From: Pseudomonas massiliensis
GTDB taxonomy: Bacteria; Pseudomonadota; Gammaproteobacteria; Pseudomonadales; Pseudomonadaceae
Reading direction: 5' to 3'
DNA length: 64,000 nucleotides
Assembly (NCBI RefSeq): GCF_000826105.1
Contig: NZ_CCYK01000004.1
Span: forward strand, 372,001-436,000
Both the position numbers and the translations under genes were made by a program. The notes beneath the pieces are model-generated. The model was not told where the DNA came from. It made no database searches and saw only the letters and a list, made by a program, of their open reading frames with translations. Each line of letters begins with the position of its first letter. The first letter of the stretch is position 1. Positions 14,795-23,752 of the stretch are shown here, piece after piece.

Positions 14795-17740
14795 TCACGC
14801 CGCCAGCTCATGCTCACTCCGCGGCGTGACGCCTACGAGGGCTACCTCCACGGGCGCGCCTTCGGTCGTTGCCAAGTCGCTGGCCACCGGCGCGTGCATC
14901 GTACTGGCCGCGAACACGAAGTTACGGTGTGCCAGGCCAGTAACGTCCCCTTCGAGGGCCAGCTCAAAGGTGTGGCCCTGGGCATCTGCTTCCAAGCTGC
15001 GTACATAGGTACGGTCCGAGCCTTCGTTATAGATCACCTTGAGGGTGCCCTTGGTGCCATCCCCCAAACCTGTGTAGCCCAGCGCGGCAACGTCCAGCGT
15101 GTCCTTGCTCAGCTCAAAATGGCTGATAAGGTCTGCCTGCCCTCGGTAGGTATCGCTGGCGTTCTCGAAGCGGAAGGTATCTTTGGCCGTGCTGCCAATC
15201 AAGTGGTCGGCTCCGCCGCTTCCCACCAAAACGGTGTTTTCGCCTGGGTTGTAGAGCACGTCATACGCCTGGCTGCCCGTCAGAGTGTTATAGAGGCTGC
15301 CTGTAGCAGGCCCATCGGCAAAGATGAACTGATCCGCATCACTGCCTACGGCGGACGCGAGGCGCCCTGCATAGTCCAGGTTCAACACGAAGCGACCGTC
15401 GTAAAAGTCAGATTCGTAGGATTGCACCACTACATGGCCTACAGCGGCGTCGTACCCGTAATGGAGGGTGTTATTGTAGCCATCCCCCAACCCGGTAAAC
15501 CCTAGAGCTGAGACGTCGATCAGGTCGCCTTTGCCGTAGGCGAAGTGGGTGATCAGGTCAACCTCCTTATAATCCTCCCTCTCATTGGCGTGACTGTCGG
15601 TCAGGTTGCTGTACAGGTACGTGTCCCTGCCACTGACACCGTGCAGCTGGTCGGCACCTGAACCGCCAATGAACACGTTGCCTACGGCTTTGCTACCGTA
15701 CAGTTCATCCGCCCCTCCACCGCCATCGAGTACGTATTGCTTGGTAGAAGCGCTGTAATCGAGGGTGTCATTGCTCCCAGTGCCTGTGCCCCGAAGCACG
15801 AAGTTGCTGGTGCCCAGGCTGGCACTCACATCACCTTTGATACGCACCTCGAAGTAATAGCCGTCGTAGCTGGCCTCCATGGAGCGGACGTAGGTTAGGT
15901 TCCGGCCTGCGTCATAGCTCACCGCTACGTCACCGTTATAGCCATCGCCCACCCGCTGAAGCCCCAAAGCCGTGAGGTCCAGGCGCGAGGAGGTGTTCCA
16001 GTCTGTGATCAGGTCGGAATGGGACACCCCATTGATCCCATAGCTGTCGTACACCGATTTGAATACGTAGGTGTCAGCCTGGCCGCCGCCGGTGAGGGTG
16101 TCTACTCCAGAACCGCCTTCTTGCACGTCTCGCCCGGTACCACCATGCAACACATCGTTGCCTGCATCGCCATACAGGTAATTGGATGCGGTGTTCCTCG
16201 CGGTGATGGTGTCGGCAGCCGCGGTGCCTTCCCAGTAGGCTTGGCCCCGAGGCCCGGCCTGAGGGGTAATCTGTGGATGAGTCACAGCGGTAATCAGGTT
16301 GGCGTTGGTGAGGCTGGTGGCCAGGTTACCGTCAAATGCCAGCTCGAAGCGGGTGCCGTCGCGTTGCAGCTCATAGTTACGCAGCAGCGTTAGGTCGTTC
16401 GCCGGGTCATAGATGATTTTCAGCGTGTCGTGATTGCCGCTGCCCAAACCGGTAAAGCCGGCTGCGGATACATCTAGCAGGTCCTGGCTGACGTCGAAAT
16501 TGAAGACTGTGTCTTCTTGCACGTCGGGATCCAGTGGATTTATGAAGGCCGCGCGTTTGCCCTCTGTGCTGTCATGGCGGTCCAGATACACGAAGGTGTC
16601 GGCACCGGCACCGCCGTAAAGATCATCGCCATCGTCATAGCCAATCAGACGTGCCCCTTCGCTGCCTGCCAGGAGTTCGTCGCTCCCTCCGTCCGAGCCG
16701 CTGACTGTGTTGTACCGTGCAGCCGTTGGGGTGCTGCCTGCGAAGTAGAACAGGCCTTTGTCCACTTCAGTGGCCGGATAACCGTCCCGGTACCAACCGT
16801 CCAGGTAGAAATGCATCAGGAAGCGGTTGCCTTGGGCATCGGCTTCCAAAGACTCGGCCACGTAATAGCCATGAAGCTGGTCATAGCTGAACTTGAGTGT
16901 GCCATTGTAGCCATCGCCCAGCCCGGTAAAGCCTAGAGCGGACACGTCTATGACGTCACGGCCGCTGAGGACGGACCAGATATGGTCGACCCGCGCCGCT
17001 CCGGTTTCGTCGTTGACGAAGCTATCGGACACCGCTTTGTAGAGGAAGGTATTCTGAGCGCCGTCGTCCCAGTGGGCGGCAAGATAAATCGTATCGGCGC
17101 CCCCGCCGCCATAAAAAGTATTGGTGCTATCCTGGTCACCGCCGTCAGACAGTTTGTCATTGCCTGGACCGCCATTGATGACGTACGAGCCCTTAGAGGG
17201 TCGATCATCAAACTTGTAATCCTCGGAGGTCGCATCCACCTGCAGAATGAAATTGTCCTCGGTCAGGGGGTGGCTTAGCTTCCCCTGCAGGCGGACTTCG
17301 AAATAGTTGCCGTCGCTGTTGGCCGCTGTAGCGCGCACAAAGGTGATGTCGCTTGCTGTGTTGTAAGTGATGTCCAACTCAGCAAGCTTCAATCCCAGCG
17401 CGGTCAGGTCCAGGCGGTCCGTGGCGCGCCAGTCGGTGATCAGGTCGGAATGCGATCCCTGGGCATTGCCATAGCTGTCGCTGAGGGCGGTAAACACGAA
17501 GTTGTCTCGGCTGGCGCCACCGGTCAAGGTGTCCACGCCGGCGCCACCGACCAACACGTCAAAGTTACTGCTCGCAACCAAGGCATCCGCCCCGGCGCCT
17601 CCTTGAAGGTACACAGGCGATGTGCCGCGAATAGCCAGGTCATCACCGGCGCTTGTACCTTCATAGGCGGTGTAAAGGCCACGGCTTTTGACAGCAATGT
17701 CACCTTGTACAGCGGCTGCGGCGCCCTTCGGAATGCTCAT
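14795..17740 (-). CDS. RTX protein made almost only of alginate-epimerase-type R-modules
   Basis: 981 residues with no recognisable catalytic domain: calcium-binding nonapeptide clusters alternate with about six R-modules, each ending in a block like ALGFTGLGDGYNGTLKFSYD. The modules fall into two sets of three: modules 1 and 4 begin LDLTALGL, 2 and 5 IDVSALGFTGLGDG, 3 and 6 LDVSA/LDVAA, suggesting duplication of a three-module block. R-modules in Azotobacter AlgE proteins bind alginate and calcium and carry the type I secretion signal near the C-terminus. The protein ends in LGVTPRSEHELAA. Start ATG at 17740 has AAGGA upstream; an upstream in-frame start at 17791 lacks support. Convergent with the epimerase-like gene. 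Likely a secreted, matrix-binding protein. Confidence 0.75.
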   Translation of the reverse strand: MSIPKGAAAAVQGDIAVKSRGLYTAYEGTSAGDDLAIRGTSPVYLQGGAGADALVASSNFDVLVGGAGVDTLTGGASRDNFVFTALSDSYGNAQGSHSDLITDWRATDRLDLTALGLKLAELDITYNTASDITFVRATAANSDGNYFEVRLQGKLSHPLTEDNFILQVDATSEDYKFDDRPSKGSYVINGGPGNDKLSDGGDQDSTNTFYGGGGADTIYLAAHWDDGAQNTFLYKAVSDSFVNDETGAARVDHIWSVLSGRDVIDVSALGFTGLGDGYNGTLKFSYDQLHGYYVAESLEADAQGNRFLMHFYLDGWYRDGYPATEVDKGLFYFAGSTPTAARYNTVSGSDGGSDELLAGSEGARLIGYDDGDDLYGGAGADTFVYLDRHDSTEGKRAAFINPLDPDVQEDTVFNFDVSQDLLDVSAAGFTGLGSGNHDTLKIIYDPANDLTLLRNYELQRDGTRFELAFDGNLATSLTNANLITAVTHPQITPQAGPRGQAYWEGTAAADTITARNTASNYLYGDAGNDVLHGGTGRDVQEGGSGVDTLTGGGQADTYVFKSVYDSYGINGVSHSDLITDWNTSSRLDLTALGLQRVGDGYNGDVAVSYDAGRNLTYVRSMEASYDGYYFEVRIKGDVSASLGTSNFVLRGTGTGSNDTLDYSASTKQYVLDGGGGADELYGSKAVGNVFIGGSGADQLHGVSGRDTYLYSNLTDSHANEREDYKEVDLITHFAYGKGDLIDVSALGFTGLGDGYNNTLHYGYDAAVGHVVVQSYESDFYDGRFVLNLDYAGRLASAVGSDADQFIFADGPATGSLYNTLTGSQAYDVLYNPGENTVLVGSGGADHLIGSTAKDTFRFENASDTYRGQADLISHFELSKDTLDVAALGYTGLGDGTKGTLKVIYNEGSDRTYVRSLEADAQGHTFELALEGDVTGLAHRNFVFAASTMHAPVASDLATTEGAPVEVALVGVTPRSEHELAA

Positions 17741-17894
17741 GGGTAGTCCTTGTCGAGTAGGAGACAGGCGCCGACGACGGACTGGAGCCAAGTGTATTCA
17801 GCGGATCAGACAGTTGCCAGGAGATACCGTTCTGACTTGAGCCCCTAAGGCTGTCGCTGACCCACGCCGCAGTTAGGGAGTGACTGCTTCGGGT

Positions 17895-17912
17895 CGATTC
17901 TGTTGAAAAAGT
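17895..17912 (+). repeat. Left terminal inverted repeat of the IS1182-type element
   Basis: CGATTCTGTTGAAAAAGT, identical in inverted orientation to 19487-19504. Marks the end nearer the transposase stop codon. Confidence 0.85.
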
Positions 17913-18053
17913 CGGATTTCAGTTCGCTTGAACTCAGGCACGGCCACCACCGGAGAACCTACTCACCACATTGAGTGGTTTCTCGGCCCTTCGTTGACCT
18001 TTACTGCTCGGTTATTGGGTTAGTTTGAGGTTTTTTGCTTCGTGCAGGCGCAC

Positions 18054-19427
18054 CTATCCCGTAACTGGCGGACCTTGAGATTTAAGTTTGGCCAGCCGTC
18101 GCAGGTTCTGCACCGCAGCGGCCAGCGTGAACTCATCGGTCGCGCCACTCATGCCACGTAGTCGCAAGCGATCCAATTTCAGGATGCGCTTGAGGTGGGC
18201 AAACAACATTTCGACCTTCTTACGTTCGTGGCGAGAGCGCACGTACTCCGGCGTCGCTGCGATGCGCCGAGCCACATCACGCGCGGCTTCATGGACGCTG
18301 CGGGCAATCTTGCGAATCGAAGTGTTCGGGCAGCACTTGGCTTTCATCGGACAGGCCGCGCAGTCGGTCTGCCTGGATCGGAAGATGATGGTGTTGGCTT
18401 TGGTGACGTGCGAACGCCCGTTCTTGAAGGCACGCCATTCGCTGCGTAATACGTTGCCGGCCGGGCAGCGGTATTCCTCAGTCTCTTCATTCCAGTGGAA
18501 ATCGTTGCTCGAGAAACTGTCGTTCTTGCGCTCGGTTTTGTCCCATACCGGCACATGCGGCTCGATGTCTTTTTCCTCCACCATCCAGGCCAGCATCGGC
18601 GCGGTACCGTAAGCGGTGTCGCCAATGAGGCGTTCCGGCTTGATGTCGAACTGCGCTTCGACCCGATCGATCATCGTCTTGGTGCTCTCGACTTCTGCGG
18701 TTCGATGAGCCGGTGTGGGTTCCACATCCATGATCACGCCGTGCTCGGTATCGATCAGATAATTCGTAGAGTAAGCGTAGAAAGCTGGGCCGCCCGGTGC
18801 AGCCGTCCAGCGGGCTTGAGGATCCGTCAGCGATAGGCGTTTCGGTAGCGTTTCGGCCAGGGCCTCCTCATCGAGGGCTTCAAGGTACTCACGCACGGCG
18901 CGGGTGCTCAGGGACGGATCGCTCCAGTTGACCGGTTCATCACCCGGTACGCCGCGCTGCCGACTCGCATCTGCTTTGATGATGCTGGCGTCCACGGCAA
19001 AGCCTTCGCCCTTGACCAGGCCTGCGTCCATGCAGCGACGCAGCACTTCATTGAACAACCAGCGAAACAGATCGCTGTCCCGGAAACGGCCATGTCGATT
19101 TTTGGAAAACGTCGAGTGATTGGGTACTTCATCTTCAAGGCTCAACCGGCAGAACCAGCGATACGCCAGGTTCAAATGGGCCTCTTCGCACAACCGCCGC
19201 TCTGAGCGAATGCCGTAGCAATAGCCCACGATCAGCATGCGGATCATCAGTTCAGGATCAATCGACGGGCGCCCAATCGGGCTATAGAAATCGGCGAGGT
19301 AATGGCGCAGATCGCTCAGATCGAGACACTGATCAATGCTGCGCAGAAGGTGATTGGCTGGGATGTGATCTTCAAGGTTGAACGAGTAAAACAGTCGCTC
19401 CTGCCCACTCGATAACTGTCCCATCAT
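18054..19427 (-). CDS. IS1182-family transposase
   Basis: 457 residues, full length for the family. The N-terminus MMGQLSSGQERLFYSF and the blocks SPIGRPSIDPELMIRMLIVG, FSKNRHGRFRDSD and GFAVDASIIKADA (first catalytic aspartate region), VLIGD-type block ERLIGDTAYG (second aspartate) and the C-terminal HERKKVEMLFAHLKRILKL with the family's glutamate are all present. A cysteine cluster DCAACPMKAKCCPN is typical. It catalyses movement of the surrounding element. I chose the ATG at 19427 because AGGGAAG lies upstream and the protein then begins as family members do; a TTG 24 bases further up is possible. The frame is intact, so it may be active. Confidence 0.93.
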   Translation of the reverse strand: MMGQLSSGQERLFYSFNLEDHIPANHLLRSIDQCLDLSDLRHYLADFYSPIGRPSIDPELMIRMLIVGYCYGIRSERRLCEEAHLNLAYRWFCRLSLEDEVPNHSTFSKNRHGRFRDSDLFRWLFNEVLRRCMDAGLVKGEGFAVDASIIKADASRQRGVPGDEPVNWSDPSLSTRAVREYLEALDEEALAETLPKRLSLTDPQARWTAAPGGPAFYAYSTNYLIDTEHGVIMDVEPTPAHRTAEVESTKTMIDRVEAQFDIKPERLIGDTAYGTAPMLAWMVEEKDIEPHVPVWDKTERKNDSFSSNDFHWNEETEEYRCPAGNVLRSEWRAFKNGRSHVTKANTIIFRSRQTDCAACPMKAKCCPNTSIRKIARSVHEAARDVARRIAATPEYVRSRHERKKVEMLFAHLKRILKLDRLRLRGMSGATDEFTLAAAVQNLRRLAKLKSQGPPVTG

Positions 19428-19486
19428 GTTGCGTGCTTCCCTGCTGGCCAATGCAGATATTTTGCCGCAGGCCAGACAGGGGAGCT

Positions 19487-19504
19487 ACTTTTTCAACAGA
19501 ATCG
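19487..19504 (-). repeat. Right terminal inverted repeat of the IS1182-type element
   Basis: Complement of CGATTCTGTTGAAAAAGT; lies about 60 bases upstream of the transposase start and probably overlaps its promoter. Confidence 0.85.
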
Positions 19505-19650
19505 GTCGATAGCTGTCCCTGGCCAGCCTCGGTTTTGTCATTTTCCGTGAACAGCCCGGTACGCGGGCCTGTAAGCTATTCAGGAGGAGGCCCGCTGGCA
19601 ACTCTCGCAGGATCGTCCGCGATTCGTCACCAATCCTGACAGAGAGCCCC

Positions 19651-20316
19651 ATGACTACACCTGTCCGCCGCGCAACATCCCTTCGCGCTGGTCAACTCAA
19701 ACACTTAATTCGCGTTGCCGGTATAACCGGGCGTATGCCTGAGCGTGACGTGCTTTTGCTATGGCTGAACCACACCACCGGCATTCGAGTCACCGAGCTG
19801 GCCTTGCTGGAGGTCGCAGACGTGCTTTATCCCAGCGGAGCCATCAGGCTGGAGGTGTATCTACGTGCAGACATCACTAAGGGCTGCCGACCGCGCAATG
19901 TGTACCTGACCCACGCTCGATGCCTTGCCGCTCTGGACGGCTGGATCGCGGTTCGCTTGCGGCGCCGCTGGAGCCTTTCCAGCACAGACGAATACCGGGG
20001 CCTGCGCCCAGGTTCAAAGCTGGTCACCACGCACAAGGGCCAAGCCTTTGAACTGGCGTTCAAGAACCGCGAGCTTGCCAGTGCGCCAGAGGTGTACCGG
20101 GCGTGTGATTCGCTCCAGCAGACCATCAGCAGGCAGGCCGGCATCAAGCAGGGGTCGTCGCACGGCGGCAGACGCTCCCTAGCGGCCAAGGTGTTGGTCG
20201 CAACCGGAGATGTGGCGACGGATCAGACCATTCTTGGCCATCAGCACCTGGATCACAGCAAGCCCTATTCAAGCGAAGAATCAAGCCGTTCGGTTACCCA
20301 CCGACATGGCCTATGA
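19651..20316 (+). CDS. Short tyrosine recombinase (phage-integrase family) with replaced C-terminus
   Basis: 221 residues corresponding to the catalytic domain only. The catalytic set is visible: arginine in TTGIRVTELALLEV, HxxR as SHGGRRSLAAK, histidine in TILGHQHLDHSKPY, and the nucleophile tyrosine at the end of that block. Right after the tyrosine the sequence stops resembling the family and runs into bases that encode, in another frame, the middle of a VapB antitoxin. So the last dozen or so residues (SSEESSRSVTHRHGL) are out-of-place and come from a deletion junction near 20270. The normal C-terminal helix, used for subunit exchange, is missing, so function is doubtful. It follows the IS right end by 146 bases. 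Confidence 0.75.
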   Translation: MTTPVRRATSLRAGQLKHLIRVAGITGRMPERDVLLLWLNHTTGIRVTELALLEVADVLYPSGAIRLEVYLRADITKGCRPRNVYLTHARCLAALDGWIAVRLRRRWSLSSTDEYRGLRPGSKLVTTHKGQAFELAFKNRELASAPEVYRACDSLQQTISRQAGIKQGSSHGGRRSLAAKVLVATGDVATDQTILGHQHLDHSKPYSSEESSRSVTHRHGL

Positions 20317-20476
20317 AGGCGTCGGTGAGCTTGAGATTTCGCGGGAAGGTGACGTGATCACTCTGCGACCTGCGCGTCCATCCTGGTCATCTTTCTCTGA
20401 CTTGTCGAAGGCAGATGCTGAGTTTCTGCAAGAGCGCCCCGCTGTGGTCGGCGATGAAGGCAGGTTCAATCTGTGA
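20276..20476 (+). pseudogene. vapB: vapB antitoxin remnant lacking its N-terminus
   Basis: In the frame ending at 20476 the sequence reads KNQAVRLPTDMAYEGVGELE, then ISREGDVITLRPARPSW and ends with VVGDEGRFNL, which is the body and tail of a VapB/AbrB-type antitoxin. The usual first dozen residues (a short strand before the NxxAxRLP element) and the start codon are absent because the upstream sequence is the integrase gene. The only ATG left is internal (in PTDMAY), which would give a protein without its DNA-binding half. Its stop overlaps the vapC start codon (GTGA), the normal operon arrangement. Confidence 0.8.
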
Positions 20477-20960
20477 CCACCTACATGCTGATACCTGCCT
20501 CTGCTCATTCATCATGCGTGAACACCCGGAAGCAGTGATCAAACGCTTGGCTACCGAAGTTGAGCAGGGCAAGCGGATTGTTATTTCGGCCATCACCTGC
20601 GCAGAAATGCGCTATGGCCAGATCGGGAAGAAGGCCTCGGCCAAGCACAAGATGCTGGTGGATGAGTTTGTGAAACGGCTGGATGCCGTGGTGTCGTGGG
20701 ATCAACGAGCAATCGATGCCATCGTTGAGGTCATGCGTGTGTTGGTCAAAGCAGGCACACCCATTGGCCCTAACGACACGGCTATTGCGGGCCATGCAAT
20801 CGCTATCGGCTGTACGCTGGTGACCAACGACGTGCGTGAATTTGGCCGTGTTCCTGGCCTTGTTTACGAAGACTGGGTTCAAGAAGAAGTCGTGACCATG
20901 GCACAACTGATCGAGGGGCTACGCTCGACCGTGGCGAGCAGGCAACCAAGAACGCCGTGA
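20473..20960 (+). pseudogene. vapC: vapC toxin (PIN-domain ribonuclease), frameshifted after five codons
   Basis: The GTG at 20473, overlapping the vapB stop, begins VTTYML, but the next expected codon GAT (the first catalytic aspartate of the PIN domain, in YMLDT) has lost a base between 20490 and 20491. Read on, that frame ends at a TGA at 20536-20538 after 21 codons. From 20491 the other frame continues with DTCLCSFIMREHPEAV and the rest of the domain, including SAITCAEMRYGQ, GTPIGPNDTAIAGHA and TLVTNDVREFGRVPGL, with all remaining acidic residues, to 20960. VapC toxins cleave RNA, typically initiator tRNA. Loss of the antitoxin's N-terminus together with toxin inactivation is what selection would allow. 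Confidence 0.82.
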
Positions 20961-20970
20961 AGGTGTCGTT

Positions 20971-21244
20971 TTGGTATGGAACGGCGGGGTGTACGGCTGG
21001 AAGGATGAGCTACGCGACCTGGCCTGCGAGTGCCCAAGTGCGTATGCCGTAGACAAGGCCGGGCTGATCTTCAAGGCCGAGGGCGGCGACGATTACAACG
21101 GTGCAAAAGCGTGGGTCGCGGTAGTACTGCTGGCTTCGCAAGCGTGCCGTTCGGATCGATGGCAGCGAGGTTTGGTGGCAGAGCGAGCTCCTGAATCTGC
21201 GTTGCGACACCGGCTTGGGGCATATCAAGGTGAGTATGAGGTGA
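20971..21244 (+). pseudogene. Unknown small protein of mobile-element type, frameshifted
   Basis: One frame from about 20971 encodes VWNGGVYGWKDELRDLACE, then SAYAVDKAGLIFKAEGGDDY and NGAKAWVAV. A different frame from about 21125 to the TGA at 21242-21244 encodes KRAVRIDGSEVWWQSELLNL and RCDTGLGHIKVSMR, which reads as protein-like sequence continuing the same domain. The two parts seem to be one gene broken by an indel near 21125. I do not recognise the function. It lies ten bases past vapC and probably belonged to the same mobile region. The alternative is that only the first frame is translated, to 21297. Confidence 0.45.
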
Positions 21245-21435
21245 GCCCGAACCGACTGCGATTCCCCCGCAACTGGCCAAGCCTGTTCCGAGACTGACAC
21301 GACCACGGAAAGCAGGGGCGATTCACTTTCTCAGAAAGAACATTCACCCCATCCATCTTGTGGCGGGCGCGTTGATCATTCCTGGCGTTACGGGTTTGAG
21401 CACGGGTTGACCGGCTTGCTATGCGCGCCGAGGCA

Positions 21436-23310
21436 TCAGCCCAGAAGCCTCACCACGGCCTGCTTGAACTCACCGATTGAAAATGGCTTGGGCAGCAACT
21501 GCATCTGGCTTTCACCAAAGCCATTCACTGGCGTAGCGGTTTCCGAAAAGCCTGAGATAAACAGCACCTTGGCCGTGGGGTGCGCTTCAAGGGTGGCCGA
21601 GGCGACTTCGTCTCCACTGATGCCACCGGGCAAGGCAATGTCCGTCACCAACAGCTCAAGGTCCCTGGTTTCCTGTAGCCGCTGCATGGCCTGGGCGCCG
21701 GTTTCGCTCTTGATCACGGTATGGCCCATGTCTTCCAACGCCTGGGCCACCAGGTCGCGGATGGCGCCTTCGTCGTCAAGCACCAACACCGAGCCGCGTG
21801 GGGCGGTGCTTTCCATCACCGAGGCTGAGGGCTCGGCCGAGCTGCCCGCGTCGAACGCCCCCTGATGAAGCGGCAGGAAAAGGCTTACCGCGGTGCCTTC
21901 GCCCGGCACGGACTCGATGTGTACATCACCGGATGATTGCCGAGCGAAGCCATAGACCATGGATAAGCCAAGCCCCGTGCCTGATCCCAGGGGCTTGGTG
22001 GTGAAAAAGGGGTCGAAAGCGCGTTCCAGTACCTTGCTGGACATGCCGGTGCCGGTGTCCGATACCCGTATCTGTACATAGTCCCCGGCGGGCCGGGCAG
22101 GCAGCGCCTGTGCTGGCTGCTGGGTGATTCGAAGCACCTCAACGCGCAGGCGTCCGCCCTTGGGCATGGCGTCTCGGGCATTGATGCAAAGGTTGAGCAC
22201 GGCATTTTCAAGCTGGTGGCCGTCGCAGAAGCAGAGAAGGTGCTCTTCCGGGGTAAGCACTTCGAACTCGATACGTGGGGTCAGAGTCCGGGCGATCAGC
22301 TCTTTCATCCCGCGAATCTGCTTGATCGGGTCTACCACATGACCGGCCAACGGTTGTCGGCGGGCGAAGGCCAGCAGCCGATGGGTGAGAGAGGCGGCGC
22401 GGGTGGAGGCGCTTTTGGCCAGCACCAGGTAGCGCGGCAGCTCGGAGAACCTGCCTTGGTCGAGGCGGCTTTCGAACATGTCCAGGCTGCCGGTGATCAC
22501 GGTCAGCAGGTTGTTGAAGTCGTGGGCCAAGCCGCCGGTGAGTTGGCCGATGGCGTCCATCTTCTGGCTTTGCTGTAGCTGGGAGCGAACTTCATCCAGG
22601 GCCTCCTGGCGGGCTTTCTGCAAGGTGACATCCCGGGCTACAGCAAAGTAGCGCCCGTGTCGCTGGGCGATGCGCCAGTTCAGGTGCAGCAATTCACCAT
22701 TGGCGCGTTCGCCTTGGGTATCGAGCTCGGCAATGGGCTGTTCGCGCAAGCGCTGCAAGGCCTCGGTGACCTGTTCGGACGTAATGAAGCGATAGAACCC
22801 GCCATGCTTGAGCTCTTGCTCGCTACATCCCGTTCGGGCCGGCCAGGCCGGGTTCATGGCCAGCAGCTCGCCGCTTTCGGAAAGGGTACAGATCAGATCG
22901 GGAGAGACGTTCCAGATGCCGTCGCGCTCCTGGGTGCGTCGCTCGACTTCTTCCTCCAGGTGCTGGTTCATGCTGTGCACGGAAATCAGGGTGCGTCGTA
23001 GAAAAGCGCACACCACGGCCATGGCCAGTGTCACCAGGCCGAAACTGGAGCTGTTCAGCCAGGTCGTCAAATTGTCGGAAGAAAAACCGATAGGCCCGGT
23101 GAAAAAAAATTGCGCTGACAGTACAGCCAGGACACAACCCACTAGGGAGGGCCCGACGCCAAACCAGAAGCCGATGATCATCAGTCCGGGAATGAAGAAC
23201 AGATAAGGTAGCGCCGTCGCAGGAAGCTGCGCGCGCAGGATGCAGCACAGTACGACGATGGCCACGGCCCCTGCGTAGCGAACCGGCCGTTTGAAGCAGG
23301 ACTGGGCCAT
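21436..23310 (-). CDS. Hybrid sensor histidine kinase with DUF4118-like membrane domain, PAS and receiver domains
   Basis: About 624 residues from the ATG at 23310; the frame is open to 23466, and no start has a clear ribosome site, so the N-terminus is uncertain. Order: four hydrophobic spans like the KdpD membrane domain (YAGAVAIVVLCCIL, YLFFIPGLMIIGFWFGVGPS), a coiled stretch (HLEEEVERRTQERD), a PAS domain, the phosphoacceptor helix IGQLTGGLAHDFNNLLTVI, the ATPase domain (NLCINARDAMP, GTGMSSKVLERAFDPFFTTK, GTGLGLSMVYGF) and a C-terminal receiver (LVLDDEGAI, LLVTDIALPGG, LLPKPFS). The signal is unknown. No response regulator gene is next to it, so the built-in receiver may pass phosphate elsewhere. 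Confidence 0.88.
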   Translation of the reverse strand: MAQSCFKRPVRYAGAVAIVVLCCILRAQLPATALPYLFFIPGLMIIGFWFGVGPSLVGCVLAVLSAQFFFTGPIGFSSDNLTTWLNSSSFGLVTLAMAVVCAFLRRTLISVHSMNQHLEEEVERRTQERDGIWNVSPDLICTLSESGELLAMNPAWPARTGCSEQELKHGGFYRFITSEQVTEALQRLREQPIAELDTQGERANGELLHLNWRIAQRHGRYFAVARDVTLQKARQEALDEVRSQLQQSQKMDAIGQLTGGLAHDFNNLLTVITGSLDMFESRLDQGRFSELPRYLVLAKSASTRAASLTHRLLAFARRQPLAGHVVDPIKQIRGMKELIARTLTPRIEFEVLTPEEHLLCFCDGHQLENAVLNLCINARDAMPKGGRLRVEVLRITQQPAQALPARPAGDYVQIRVSDTGTGMSSKVLERAFDPFFTTKPLGSGTGLGLSMVYGFARQSSGDVHIESVPGEGTAVSLFLPLHQGAFDAGSSAEPSASVMESTAPRGSVLVLDDEGAIRDLVAQALEDMGHTVIKSETGAQAMQRLQETRDLELLVTDIALPGGISGDEVASATLEAHPTAKVLFISGFSETATPVNGFGESQMQLLPKPFSIGEFKQAVVRLLG

Positions 23311-23752
23311 GCGGGTCAGCAGAGAAGGAATATGTGCGAAGTAACGACTCAACCAGTACTCCCAGCCGCCTAGCGGTACGCCGACATGCAGTGAACCAGG
23401 CGCAACGCCAGTGGTGCCAACACCGTTGTTCGCGCGCGAAAATACAACGATCCAGCGGTACGCCAAAAAGCGAGGCGCTCAGCGACTGCTCATTGTGCTG
23501 TATTGAAAGCACGAAGCTGATGACAGGCGCTTGCACCACACCGAGTTAGCACCCGCGTAGGCGCTAGTAGGCCTGGGCGCTGATGGAACAACCCGGGCGC
23601 CTGCCCAATGATCGCTCATCCAGCCAGGAGGGCGCTAGCATATGGCAGTGATGCCGCGCGCGGCGCAATCAGCCTTGCCTGCCTGAAAACGCCAAAACCA
23701 GGCGGTTATCCAACACCCAACCTAACAGGCAAACCGATGGATATCGCAGGTA
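23311..23752. other. Region upstream of the hybrid kinase
   Basis: Contains the possible N-terminal extension of the kinase (23311-23466) and about 290 bases beyond it. A short GC-rich inverted segment GCGCGCGGCGC occurs near 23655. I see no further gene and no clear promoter. Confidence 0.4.

Larger units (their letters stand above)
17895..19504 (-). mobile_element. IS1182-family insertion sequence, apparently complete
   Basis: A 1610-bp element bounded by an 18-base perfect inverted repeat, CGATTCTGTTGAAAAAGT at 17895-17912 and its complement at 19487-19504, enclosing one full-length transposase gene. The 140 bases between the left repeat and the transposase stop are non-coding. The bases flanking the two ends (GGGT and GTCG) do not form an obvious direct repeat. 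It has inserted about 155 bases upstream of the all-R-module RTX gene, at the edge of a decayed patch containing a recombinase and a toxin-antitoxin remnant. Confidence 0.85.

Noticed and set aside
17891..19508. Target-site duplication for the IS1182-type element
   Set aside because: The four bases next to each end (GGGT and GTCG) do not match, and no longer repeat is evident.
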